In this document: positions 1-5,583 of the stretch, piece after piece
Position numbering within the stretch: position 1 is the stretch's first letter
Layout of the letters: every line of letters starts with the position of its first letter
From: Achromobacter sp.
GTDB lineage: Bacteria > Pseudomonadota > Gammaproteobacteria > Burkholderiales > Burkholderiaceae_B
Assembly: GCA_003454835.1 (NCBI GenBank)
Contig: DMTA01000052.1
Coordinates: 1-8,826 of the forward strand
DNA: 8,826 nt
Direction of reading: 5' to 3'
Position numbers and translations under genes: made by a program
Notes under the pieces: generated by a model
Seen by the model: the letters and a program-made list of their open reading frames with translations, nothing else
What the model was told of the DNA's origin: nothing
The model's database searches: none

Positions 1-122
1 GCGGGGCTTGCAAGCTCGCGTCGCGTGAATCCGGCCGCACGCGGCGGCAGCGCGGGGCTTTTATGCCCTGCCCGGCGGCGGGGCGTGGGATTACGCCAGG
101 CTGCGCAGCCGCTGAGCCGCAG
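1..122. other. Non-coding left edge with short palindromes
   Basis: I see no convincing gene here. Two perfect palindromes stand out: GCTTGCAAGC at 6-15 and GGCTGCGCAGCC at 99-110. A 5-bp stem (GGCGT 82-86 with ACGCC 93-97) lies between them, just past the stop of the leftward gene ending at 123. None is followed by a T-run in either direction, so I do not call a terminator. The region is probably the 3' flank of the leftward gene. Confidence 0.4.
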
Positions 123-338
123 TCACTTTCCTTCTGGCCGCTTGCCCGGGTACTGCCCGCCCTCTTCGAACTCAGGTCCCCCGCGATTCGGCGCCTTGTC
201 CGACTCGCGCTTGTAGGGCTGGCCCTTGTCGCTCGGTTTGTCCGAGCCGAACTGCCCGCTTTGGTTGGACGCTTCCGTTTCGTCCTTCGGGGTGTTGGCC
301 TTGGACTTTCCTGGCTGCTGTTCGTGTTGGGTCGTCAT
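123..338 (-). CDS. Small hydrophilic low-complexity protein (71 aa), sigma-54-driven
   Basis: The family is not recognised. The product is 71 residues, extremely hydrophilic and rich in Lys, Glu, Gln, Gly, Pro and Ser, with no Cys, no signal peptide and no membrane segment. It is probably a disordered cytoplasmic protein; the C-terminal part is Gly/Pro/Glu-rich (GGPEFEEGGQYPGKRPEGK). The ATG at 338 is chosen over longer in-frame options because AAGGAGAG lies at 351-344, with AGGAG 7 nt from the start codon. A sigma-54 promoter on the same strand (398-411) would place the transcript start near 386, giving a leader of about 48 nt. It is divergent from the secreted protein at 491. The composition recalls small stress-induced hydrophilins, but that is only an analogy. 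The matched promoter, ribosome site and stop codon support a real gene; the function is unknown. Confidence 0.72.
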   Translation of the reverse strand: MTTQHEQQPGKSKANTPKDETEASNQSGQFGSDKPSDKGQPYKRESDKAPNRGGPEFEEGGQYPGKRPEGK

Positions 339-397
339 GAATGCTCTCCTTGATCCGCGCCCCTTCCGAGGATGCCGGATGGGACATGGCTTGGTGC

Positions 398-411
398 GCA
401 AGCGCCGTGCC
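398..411 (-). promoter_or_regulatory. Sigma-54 (-24/-12) promoter for the leftward 71-aa gene
   Basis: Read on the minus strand this is GGCACG, GCGC, TTGC. The GG (411-410) and GC (399-398) are separated by exactly 10 bases, matching the family consensus TGGCACG-N4-TTGC except for A in place of T before the GG. The predicted start of transcription is near 386, 48 nt before the ATG at 338. With flanks, the element GTCAGGCACGGCGCTTGCG matches the promoter at 5570-5583 at 18 of 19 positions. Confidence 0.72.
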
Positions 412-422
412 TGACGAACCTG

Positions 423-436
423 GGCACGGCGCTTGC
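423..436 (+). promoter_or_regulatory. Sigma-54 (-24/-12) promoter for the secreted Cys-repeat gene
   Basis: GGCACG, GCGC, TTGC followed by T. The GG (423-424) and GC (435-436) have the canonical 10-base gap, and the match to consensus is complete except for G in place of T before the GG. The predicted start is near 448, leaving a leader of about 43 nt to the ATG at 491. This element is the exact reverse complement of the promoter at 398-411, so the two -24 elements face away from each other across 11 bases (412-422). Confidence 0.75.
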
Positions 437-450
437 TCTGACCGTGATCG

Positions 451-470
451 GGTCCGCCAACTATCGGACC
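451..470 (+). repeat. 6-bp inverted repeat in the leader of the Cys-repeat gene
   Basis: GGTCCG (451-456) and CGGACC (465-470) are perfect inverted repeats around 8 bases. If transcription starts near 448, the repeat would form a hairpin at the very 5' end of the mRNA, 7 nt before the Shine-Dalgarno at 478-484. It also sits about 75 bp upstream of the predicted start of the leftward gene, a position where an activator (enhancer) site could lie. Either role is inference. Confidence 0.4.
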
Positions 471-490
471 ATTTCCCAAAGGAGTCAGTC

Positions 491-865
491 ATGAAGCTGT
501 CCAAAACGATTTGCCCCGCTTTTGCCCTGTGCTTTTCGGTTCTCGCGTTCCAGGCCTCCGCGCAGACTGGCGCAGCCGGCGTTCGCACGAACGATCAGAT
601 CGACAACCAATACAAGATGGACAGGAAGCAATGCGACGGCATGAAGGGCAATCAGAAGGACGTCTGCCAGCAACAGGCCGAAGCCACGCGCGACAAGGCC
701 AAGGCTGACGCCAAGGCCGCGAAGGAAAAGGCCGAGGCCTCGCATGACGCGGCCAAGACGCGCAACGATGCCGACTATAAAGTCGGCAAGGAAAAGTGCG
801 ACGCCATGTCCGGTAATGCCAAGGACGCCTGCATGGCAGACCTGAAGACCCGCTACAACAAATAA
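491..865 (+). CDS. Secreted protein with two Cys-x10-Cys modules (124 aa)
   Basis: The protein is exported and probably periplasmic. Residues 1-24 form a Sec signal peptide: KLSK, a hydrophobic core, then ASA before Gln25, predicting cleavage 24/25. The 100-residue mature part carries two related 19-residue modules, residues 41-59 and 96-114, both of the form YK....CD.M.GN.KD.C (Cys48/Cys59 and Cys103/Cys114). They flank a Lys/Ala/Glu/Asp-rich helical linker (about 62-93). Each Cys pair could form a disulfide in the oxidising periplasm. Similar Lys/Ala-rich betaproteobacterial proteins are often labelled TolA-like because of this helical composition; I see no TolA domain, so I do not adopt the name. 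The ATG at 491 follows AAAGGAG at 478-484. A sigma-54 promoter at 423-436 drives it. The gene is convergent with the response regulator, with only 6 bp between stop codons. Confidence 0.85.
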   Translation: MKLSKTICPAFALCFSVLAFQASAQTGAAGVRTNDQIDNQYKMDRKQCDGMKGNQKDVCQQQAEATRDKAKADAKAAKEKAEASHDAAKTRNDADYKVGKEKCDAMSGNAKDACMADLKTRYNK

Positions 866-871
866 GCGGGT

Positions 872-2257
872 CTAGGCGGATTCCCGGGACGGTCCACCCG
901 CCCGGGAATTCTCGCCTGGCAGCGCATAGCCCGCTGCCGCGTATTCCTCTAGACGGTTGTAAAGCGTCTTGGGACTGATGCCGAGGACGGCGGCAGCCTG
1001 TTTCTTCACGCCATTGCAGCGCTCGAGTGTCGCCAGGATCAGACGCCGATCCGCCTCTGCCAGCGTTTCACCCACGGGCACGCTGACCTGGCCGCCAGAC
1101 GACTCGCCGGCCGGCGAGACTTGCGGCACCAGCATTTCCAGATCCAGCACATCGCCATCGGCCATGATGAACGCACGGCGAACGAAGTTCTTCAGTTCTC
1201 GCACATTGCCCGGCCATTCATATTGCGCGAGCGCCGCAGCCGCCTCGGGCGAAAACGCCTTGTTCTTGCCAGCCTCTTCGTTGAGGGTCTGCAGGAAGCG
1301 CTGCGCCAGAAACTGGATGTCGCTGCCGCGATCGCGCAGTGCCGGCAGTTCGATGGGGAACACGCTCAACCGGTAGTACAAGTCTTCGCGCAGCTTGCCT
1401 TCCTGCACGGCCTGTTCCGGATTGCGGTTCGTGGCGGCCACCACGCGGATGTCGCAGGCGATCTCGCGATTGGTCCCCACGCGCATGAATTGTCCTGTCT
1501 CCAGCACGCGCAACAGCTTGACCTGCAGGTCAAGCGGCATCTCGGTGACTTCGTCCAGGAACAGCGTGCCGCCATCCGCGCGTTCAAAGTAACCCTTGTG
1601 CTGGCGGTCGGCGCCGGTAAAGCTGCCGCGCTCGTGGCCGAACATTTCGCTTTCGATCAGGTTGGGCGAAATCGCGCCGCAGTTGACCGCAATGAACGGC
1701 CGCTGCCGGCGCGGACTGAGTTCGTGGATGGCATGGGCGGCGAGCTCCTTGCCGGTGCCGCTTTCTCCGATCAGCAAGGTGGTGACCGTGGTGGGCGCCA
1801 CGCGCCCGATCTGGCGGTACAGCGTCTGCATCCGTTCGGACTGGCCATACAGCTTGCCGAAACGCCCCGGCTCCTCAAATGGCGTGCCGGGCATCTCGCC
1901 GCCCGAATTGGTCATGATGCGCTTGAGGATTTCTTCCAGGCGCTCCATGCAGATCGGCTTGACCAGATAGTCGGTCGCACCCAGGCGCAAAGCCTGGACG
2001 GCGTTGTCGACAGTACCGTGGCCGGTCATCACCACCACTTCCGCGCTACTCGCGTTAACGTTCTTGAAAATGTCCATGCCGCTGCCGCCCGGCAGCCGGA
2101 CGTCCGTCAGCACCAGGTCGGGCGCTTGCCTTTCGAGCTGGATCAGGGCGTCTTTGACGCTGGCCGCCAGGGCCACCGAAAACCCGCTATCGCGGCCGAT
2201 TTCGGCCAGTGTTTCTCGTATCGCATCGTCGTCATCGACGATTAGCAGGTGAGGCAT
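872..2257 (-). CDS. Sigma-54-dependent response regulator, NtrC family (REC-AAA+-Fis HTH)
   Basis: A 461-residue two-component activator of sigma-54 RNA polymerase with complete architecture. Receiver, about 3-115: acidic pair Asp8/Asp9, phospho-acceptor Asp52 in LVLTDVRLPG, Thr78 in MTGHG, Lys100-Pro101. AAA+ domain, about 135-365: Walker A GESGTGKE (164-171), sigma-54-contacting loop GSFTGA (211-216, Ser in place of the usual Ala), Walker B TLFLDEVTEM (Asp235/Glu236), the arginine region EDLYYRL (291-297) and WPGNVREL (348-355). Fis-type helix-turn-helix, about 402-440: KKQAAAVLGISPKTLYNRL. The start ATG has GGAG at 2266-2263, 5 nt away. It is divergent from a second activator at 2434. No sensor kinase adjoins it; the hybrid kinase at 5676-8672 is the nearest candidate partner, which is inference. 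The family assignment is certain; targets are inferred to be the local -24/-12 promoters. Confidence 0.96.
   Translation of the reverse strand: MPHLLIVDDDDAIRETLAEIGRDSGFSVALAASVKDALIQLERQAPDLVLTDVRLPGGSGMDIFKNVNASSAEVVVMTGHGTVDNAVQALRLGATDYLVKPICMERLEEILKRIMTNSGGEMPGTPFEEPGRFGKLYGQSERMQTLYRQIGRVAPTTVTTLLIGESGTGKELAAHAIHELSPRRQRPFIAVNCGAISPNLIESEMFGHERGSFTGADRQHKGYFERADGGTLFLDEVTEMPLDLQVKLLRVLETGQFMRVGTNREIACDIRVVAATNRNPEQAVQEGKLREDLYYRLSVFPIELPALRDRGSDIQFLAQRFLQTLNEEAGKNKAFSPEAAAALAQYEWPGNVRELKNFVRRAFIMADGDVLDLEMLVPQVSPAGESSGGQVSVPVGETLAEADRRLILATLERCNGVKKQAAAVLGISPKTLYNRLEEYAAAGYALPGENSRAGGPSRESA
880..909. repeat. 9-bp inverted repeat in the 3' overlap of convergent genes
   Basis: ATTCCCGGG (880-888) and CCCGGGAAT (901-909) are perfect arms around 12 bases. 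The repeat lies 15 bp beyond the stop of the Cys-repeat gene and inside the last codons of the response regulator on the other strand. It could end rightward transcription, but no T-run follows, so I do not call it an intrinsic terminator. Confidence 0.45.
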
Positions 2258-2433
2258 GCTATCTCCGTATCCCTTCTATAACGCTAAGAATAGTCACTAT
2301 GGGGGCGGCCGGCGCAAAATCATTTCGGATTCCACCAACGTTTTCCAATGCTTGCAACTCGTCGCAATCAGACGTTCGGCCGCCCTCTACGATTGGCTTA
2401 TTGCAGGCCCGATTCCGGGACTGGGGACCAAGC

Positions 2434-3438
2434 ATGGCTAGTCGAAATACCGCTACGCGAAATACCGCACCTTCGCCCTCTTCCGTGTTCGCCGACACGA
2501 GCGGCATGTCGCCGCAGATGCGAAAACTGGGAAGCCAGATCGCTCTTGCCGCGGCCACCGATGCAAGCGTGTTCATTATCGGTGAAAGTGGTGCGGGTAA
2601 GGAAATCGTAGCGCGTGCCATCCATGATGCAAGCGATCGCCGCGACCAGTCCTTCGTGGCAGTCAACTGCGGCGCGATCAGCGGATCGCTGGCGCATGCC
2701 GAACTCTTCGGTCACGAGAAAGGCAGTTTCACCGGCGCCGTGTCCCAGAACGCCGGCTATTTTGAGTTTGCGAGCGGCGGCACCTTGTTTCTGGACGAAG
2801 TCACGGAAATGCCGCCGGACATGCAAGTGCACTTCCTGCGCGTGCTTGAAGTCGGCACATATCAGCGCGTGGGCGGCACGGATCTCCTGCGCGCCAATGT
2901 GCGCGTCATCTGCGCCAGCAACCGCGACCCAGCCGCTTCCGTCGCGGACGGCCGGCTGCGACAGGATTTCCTCCACCGTCTGCTCGTCATTCCGCTGCGC
3001 GTGCCGCCGCTGCGCGAGCGCGGCGACGACGCCCTGCTCCTCGCCAAGCAATTTCTGGACACGCTGAATGCGCAGCACGGCACGCAGAAGACGTTTTCCC
3101 CGCACATGCTGGAAGCGATCAAGGCGCACGACTGGCCCGGCAACGTGCGCGAACTGCGCAACGTGATCCAGCGCGCCTACATCATGGCCGACACGCAGCT
3201 CGACGCCGAATTGCTGCCGCGCAAGCGCGGTCCAAACCAGGCCCAGATGCGCGAGGGTTCGCTGAACTTTCCCGTGGGTATGCCGCTGGGTCGCGCTCAG
3301 CGTGAGTTCATCCTGGCTACGCTGGCGCATCATGCCGGGGATAAGCGCCTGGCTGCCGAGACGCTCGGCGTCAGTCTGAAGACGCTGTACAACCGCCTGG
3401 ATGTCTATGAAAAGGACGAGCCTGAAACGGCCGCCTGA
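2434..3438 (+). CDS. Sigma-54 activator without a sensory domain (AAA+-Fis HTH, PspF-like layout)
   Basis: From the ATG at 2434 the protein has 334 residues: a short Ser/Thr-rich N-terminus (1-25), then the AAA+ domain, then DNA binding. AAA+: Walker A GESGAGKE (50-57), GSFTGA loop (97-102), Walker B TLFLDEVTEM (Asp121/Glu122), RQDFLHRL (176-183), WPGNVREL (234-241). Fis-type HTH at about 304-323: KRLAAETLGVSLKTLYNRL. With no receiver, GAF or PAS domain, its layout and length resemble PspF, which is controlled in trans by a partner protein; no PspA-like gene is in the window. The ATG at 2434 has GGGGA at 2423-2427. The same frame stays open upstream (ATG at 2299 and further), but that stretch has no recognisable domain and partly overlaps the divergent regulator. 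It resembles that regulator closely in the AAA+ and HTH parts, so duplication is likely. It lies 145 bp before the sigma-54 gene on the same strand. Confidence 0.93.
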   Translation: MASRNTATRNTAPSPSSVFADTSGMSPQMRKLGSQIALAAATDASVFIIGESGAGKEIVARAIHDASDRRDQSFVAVNCGAISGSLAHAELFGHEKGSFTGAVSQNAGYFEFASGGTLFLDEVTEMPPDMQVHFLRVLEVGTYQRVGGTDLLRANVRVICASNRDPAASVADGRLRQDFLHRLLVIPLRVPPLRERGDDALLLAKQFLDTLNAQHGTQKTFSPHMLEAIKAHDWPGNVRELRNVIQRAYIMADTQLDAELLPRKRGPNQAQMREGSLNFPVGMPLGRAQREFILATLAHHAGDKRLAAETLGVSLKTLYNRLDVYEKDEPETAA

Positions 3439-3443
3439 GCAGT

Positions 3444-3465
3444 TATTACCGTCCCCTTTGTAATA
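3444..3465 (+). promoter_or_regulatory. Candidate activator-binding dyad upstream of the sigma-54 gene
   Basis: TATTAC (3444-3449) and GTAATA (3460-3465) are perfect inverted arms around 10 bases. The centre is about 87 bp upstream of the predicted sigma-54-dependent start near 3542, within the range usual for upstream activator sites of NtrC-type proteins. The A/T-rich arms stand out in GC-rich DNA. It is not followed by a T-run, so a terminator for the preceding gene is less likely. I did not find a second copy. Confidence 0.4.
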
Positions 3466-3516
3466 CTGTCTCAGCATGTCGCGTTCCCGGCGCGGCCCTG
3501 CCTCTGAAGACAGGTT

Positions 3517-3530
3517 GGCACGATCTTTGC
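3517..3530 (+). promoter_or_regulatory. Consensus sigma-54 promoter of the sigma-54 gene
   Basis: TTGGCACG, ATCT, TTGC (3515-3530) is a full match to the -24/-12 consensus, with GG at 3517-3518 and GC at 3529-3530 separated by 10 bases. The predicted start is near 3542, giving a leader of about 42 nt to the start codon at 3584. This implies that transcription of this sigma-54 gene depends on sigma-54 holoenzyme and an activator, that is, positive autoregulation or control by another sigma-54. Confidence 0.88.
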
Positions 3531-3572
3531 GTCTATGAAAGGAATGAGCCGCTTTCCGGCGGCCGCCCCTTC

Positions 3573-3577
3573 AGGAG
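3573..3577 (+). promoter_or_regulatory. Shine-Dalgarno that selects a TTG start for the sigma-54 gene
   Basis: AGGAG at 3573-3577 lies 6 nt before TTG at 3584, an ideal spacing, but 18 nt before the in-frame ATG at 3596. I therefore favour the TTG start, which adds four residues before MQELRL. A rare start codon may limit the yield of this sigma factor. Confidence 0.6.
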
Positions 3578-3583
3578 ACTCGA

Positions 3584-5041
3584 TTGGGCCACCCGATGCA
3601 AGAACTTCGCCTGCGCCAGCAAATGACGCTGGCGCCGCGTCTGCAACAATCCGTCAAGCTGCTTCAGATGTCGGCGTTGGAGTTCACCACGGCGGTGCAA
3701 CACGCGCTTGCCACCAACCCTTTTCTCGAAGATCCGGACGAATCGGAGCCCGAGGCGAGTCCGGCTGCGCCTGGCGTGCGCGGCGAAATGACGGAGCAGA
3801 CCGATGGCCACCCCGCGCCGGAACCTGCGGCGGCTTCCGAAAGCCCGGATGTCGATGAGCCCCCGCCGGACGCCCCGGCCTACTCCGGCGACTACCCCAC
3901 GCACGCCCCGTCCGGCGGCGACAGCGATCTGGGCCAATGGGCTTGCGCCAATTTATCGATGCGCGACCGCCTGTCCTCGGAACTGGGCAACTATCACCTG
4001 CAGCTGCGTGACCGCCTGCTGGCCGAATTCATCATCGACGCGCTGGACGACGACGGCTATCTGCGCACGCCGCTGGAGAACCTCTGCACCGAGGCCGACG
4101 AAGACATCAATCCGACTCCCGACGAAAGCGAATGGATGGCGGCCCTGCGCCTGGTGCAGCAGCTCGACGTACCCGGCATCGCCGCGCGCGACCTGCGCGA
4201 ATGCCTGACGCTGCAGCTGTCGGCGCTGCCGGATGAAGACGAAGCGACCCGCGCGCTGGCCCAGCGCATCGTGCAGGATCACCTGGAGCGTCTCGGCAAG
4301 AACGATTACGTGGGGCTTCGTCGCACCCTGGGGTGTTCGGACGACGCCCTGCGCGATGCCTGCGCGCTGATCCGGCACCTGGATCCCAAGCCTGGCGGCC
4401 GCTATAGCGGCGACGCGCCGGTCTACGTTGTGCCGGACGTGTTTGTCGACAAATGGCAGGGGCGCTGGCGCGTGCTGCCCAATCGCAGCGCCATGCCGCG
4501 CGCGCGGTTGCACAGCGCGTACGCCGACCTGTTTCGCCGCGCCCGGCTGGATGACCGCAGCCCGATGGCGCAGGAACTGCAGGAAGCACGCTGGCTGGTG
4601 CGCAATGTCGAGCAGCGCTACACCACCATCCAGCGGGTGGCCGAAGCGATCGTGAAGCGCCAGCAGATGTTCTTTGAATACGGTGAAGTCGCCCTGCGTC
4701 CGCTGATGCTGCGCGAGGTGGCCGACGACCTGAACATGCACGAGTCCACGGTATCGCGCGCCACGGTCAGCAAGTACATGACCACGCCCCGCGGCGTCTT
4801 TGAATTCCGCCACTTCTTCTCGCGCGAGCTCGCCACCGAATCGGGCGGCTCGTGTTCCGCGGCAGCAGTACGCGCGCTGATCAAGGAAATGGTGGACGCT
4901 GAAGATCCGGCGATGCCGCTTTCCGACGTGGCGCTGACGCAGCAGCTGGCGTCCAACGGCATCCTTCTCGCCCGCCGCACGGTGTCCAAATACCGCGGCC
5001 AGTTGCGCGTTCCCCCGGCCGAATTGCGCCGGCAGCATTGA
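3584..5041 (+). CDS. rpoN: RNA polymerase sigma-54 factor (RpoN family)
   Basis: A 485-residue sigma-54, near the usual family length (about 475-500). The N-terminal activator-interacting region (about 6-50) has the typical Gln/Leu pattern: LRLRQQMTLAPRLQQSVKLL. Residues 51-115 are an acidic, Pro-rich linker. The core-binding region follows (about 120-310). The C-terminal DNA-binding part has the HTH with MHESTVSRATVSKYM (385-399) and TPRGVFEF, then the RpoN box ARRTVSKYR (463-471), which reads the -24 element; the usual box is ARRTVAKYR, so Ala to Ser is the only change. Start: TTG at 3584 from its Shine-Dalgarno, with ATG at 3596 as alternative. It is preceded by its own consensus sigma-54 promoter and an NtrC-type activator, not by lptB, and is not followed by hpf/ptsN. 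This suggests a specialised paralogue, though it could be the sole rpoN relocated. The bidirectional terminator at 5128-5155 ends the transcript. Confidence 0.95.
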   Translation: MGHPMQELRLRQQMTLAPRLQQSVKLLQMSALEFTTAVQHALATNPFLEDPDESEPEASPAAPGVRGEMTEQTDGHPAPEPAAASESPDVDEPPPDAPAYSGDYPTHAPSGGDSDLGQWACANLSMRDRLSSELGNYHLQLRDRLLAEFIIDALDDDGYLRTPLENLCTEADEDINPTPDESEWMAALRLVQQLDVPGIAARDLRECLTLQLSALPDEDEATRALAQRIVQDHLERLGKNDYVGLRRTLGCSDDALRDACALIRHLDPKPGGRYSGDAPVYVVPDVFVDKWQGRWRVLPNRSAMPRARLHSAYADLFRRARLDDRSPMAQELQEARWLVRNVEQRYTTIQRVAEAIVKRQQMFFEYGEVALRPLMLREVADDLNMHESTVSRATVSKYMTTPRGVFEFRHFFSRELATESGGSCSAAAVRALIKEMVDAEDPAMPLSDVALTQQLASNGILLARRTVSKYRGQLRVPPAELRRQH

Positions 5042-5127
5042 AACGCTGCGCCGGCATGAACCGGTGCATCCAGTGCTTGCGCAGGATCGGCGTCAGATAA
5101 CGATCCGACAGCCCATACGTCCCAAAA

Positions 5128-5155
5128 AAAAAGGCTTCCTCTCGGAAGCCTTTTT
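5128..5155. terminator. Bidirectional intrinsic terminator between convergent genes
   Basis: AAAAAGGCTTCC (5128-5139) and GGAAGCCTTTTT (5144-5155) form a perfect 12-bp stem with loop TCTC. Rightward transcripts from the sigma-54 gene end in five T. Leftward transcripts from the Pro-rich gene, whose stop is 11 nt away, end in a run of nine T (complement of 5124-5132). It is a textbook rho-independent terminator, stronger for the leftward gene. Confidence 0.93.
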
Positions 5156-5166
5156 GGGGTGGCCGC

Positions 5167-5529
5167 TTACTTGCTGCCGCCCGTGTTCGGATATCCCGGG
5201 GGAGGCGCAGCGCCGCCGGCCGGGGTATTCGGCACGTTGTCATTGGCTTCGCGTTTGCGATTGGGCATTTCCGACCCATGCTTGTCGGACTTCATATGAC
5301 CGCTCTTATCCAGGTTCGGAGGCGTGGTGCCAGTCTGGGGCGCCGCGTTCGGAGCGGGCGGAATCTGGCCCGGAGGCACTTGGGTGTTGGGCGGCACGGC
5401 AGCCCCATCATTCGGCGTCGTGGACGGCGAGGTCGGGGGCGTGCTGCGGCCCGTGGATTGGGCATAGGCGCCGCCGGCGGCAAGGCCGGCAATCATGGCA
5501 AACGCGCAAGTCATGGCACGGTATTTCAT
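5167..5529 (-). CDS. Secreted Pro-rich low-complexity protein (120 aa), sigma-54-driven
   Basis: No known family is recognised. Residues 1-23 are a Sec signal peptide (KYR, hydrophobic Ala-rich core, AYA before Gln24). The only Cys (Cys8) lies inside the signal, so it is not a lipoprotein. The mature chain of about 97 residues is rich in Pro, Thr, Asn, Gly and Ser, with many PP pairs (about 31-72), a short charged stretch (about 74-97, DKSGHMKSDKHGSEMPNRKR), and a Pro/Gly tail. It is probably disordered in the periplasm or associated with the cell wall. The ATG at 5529 is fixed by AAGGAAGGAG at 5546-5537, 7 nt away, and by the signal peptide; longer in-frame starts would bury it. A consensus-like sigma-54 promoter (5570-5583) gives a leader of about 29 nt. 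The terminator at 5128-5155 follows closely, so it is transcribed alone. Confidence 0.85.
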   Translation of the reverse strand: MKYRAMTCAFAMIAGLAAGGAYAQSTGRSTPPTSPSTTPNDGAAVPPNTQVPPGQIPPAPNAAPQTGTTPPNLDKSGHMKSDKHGSEMPNRKREANDNVPNTPAGGAAPPPGYPNTGGSK

Positions 5530-5546
5530 AGCGTAGCTCCTTCCTT

Positions 5547-5564
5547 GGTTGAAATGCCTCAACC
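5547..5564 (-). repeat. 6-bp inverted repeat spanning the transcript start of the Pro-rich gene
   Basis: GGTTGA (5547-5552) and TCAACC (5559-5564) are perfect arms around 6 bases. The predicted sigma-54-dependent start (about 5558) falls within it, and the Shine-Dalgarno begins immediately after. It could be a repressor site or a leader hairpin; the data do not choose between them. Confidence 0.35.
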
Positions 5565-5569
5565 TAGTC

Positions 5570-5583
5570 GCAAGCCCCGTGCC
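5570..5583 (-). promoter_or_regulatory. Sigma-54 (-24/-12) promoter of the Pro-rich secreted gene
   Basis: On the minus strand: GGCACG, GGGC, TTGC. GG (5583-5582) and GC (5571-5570) have the exact 10-base gap, and only the T before the GG is replaced by A. The predicted start is near 5558, 29 nt before the ATG at 5529. Including flanks, GTCAGGCACGGGGCTTGCG differs at one of 19 positions from the promoter of the 71-aa gene at the other end of the window. Confidence 0.75.

Noticed and set aside
63..353. Open frame of 96 codons on the plus strand at the left edge
   Set aside because: It overlaps the 71-aa leftward gene, which has a strong ribosome site and a promoter; the plus frame has neither.
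398..436. 14-bp inverted repeat read as an intrinsic terminator or REP element
   Set aside because: No T-run on either side, and each arm is explained better as a sigma-54 promoter upstream of a correctly placed gene.
1121..2245. Long plus-strand frame opposite the response regulator
   Set aside because: Shadow frame of a gene with complete receiver, AAA+ and HTH motifs; no ribosome site or family likeness.
2290..2300. 11-bp palindrome ATAGTCACTAT between the divergent activator genes
   Set aside because: Short enough to be chance and not matched elsewhere; noted only as a possible weak operator.
2395..2408. GG-10-GC spacing upstream of the receiver-less activator
   Set aside because: Only the GG and GC agree; the CACG and TTGC parts of the consensus are missing.
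2398..3477. Long minus-strand frame opposite the receiver-less activator
   Set aside because: Shadow frame; the plus strand has intact Walker and HTH motifs.
3953..5038. Long minus-strand frame opposite the sigma-54 gene
   Set aside because: Shadow frame of an unmistakable RpoN protein.
5063..5076. GG-10-GC element after the sigma-54 stop codon
   Set aside because: Poor match outside the invariant bases, and it would fire toward a terminator with no gene following.
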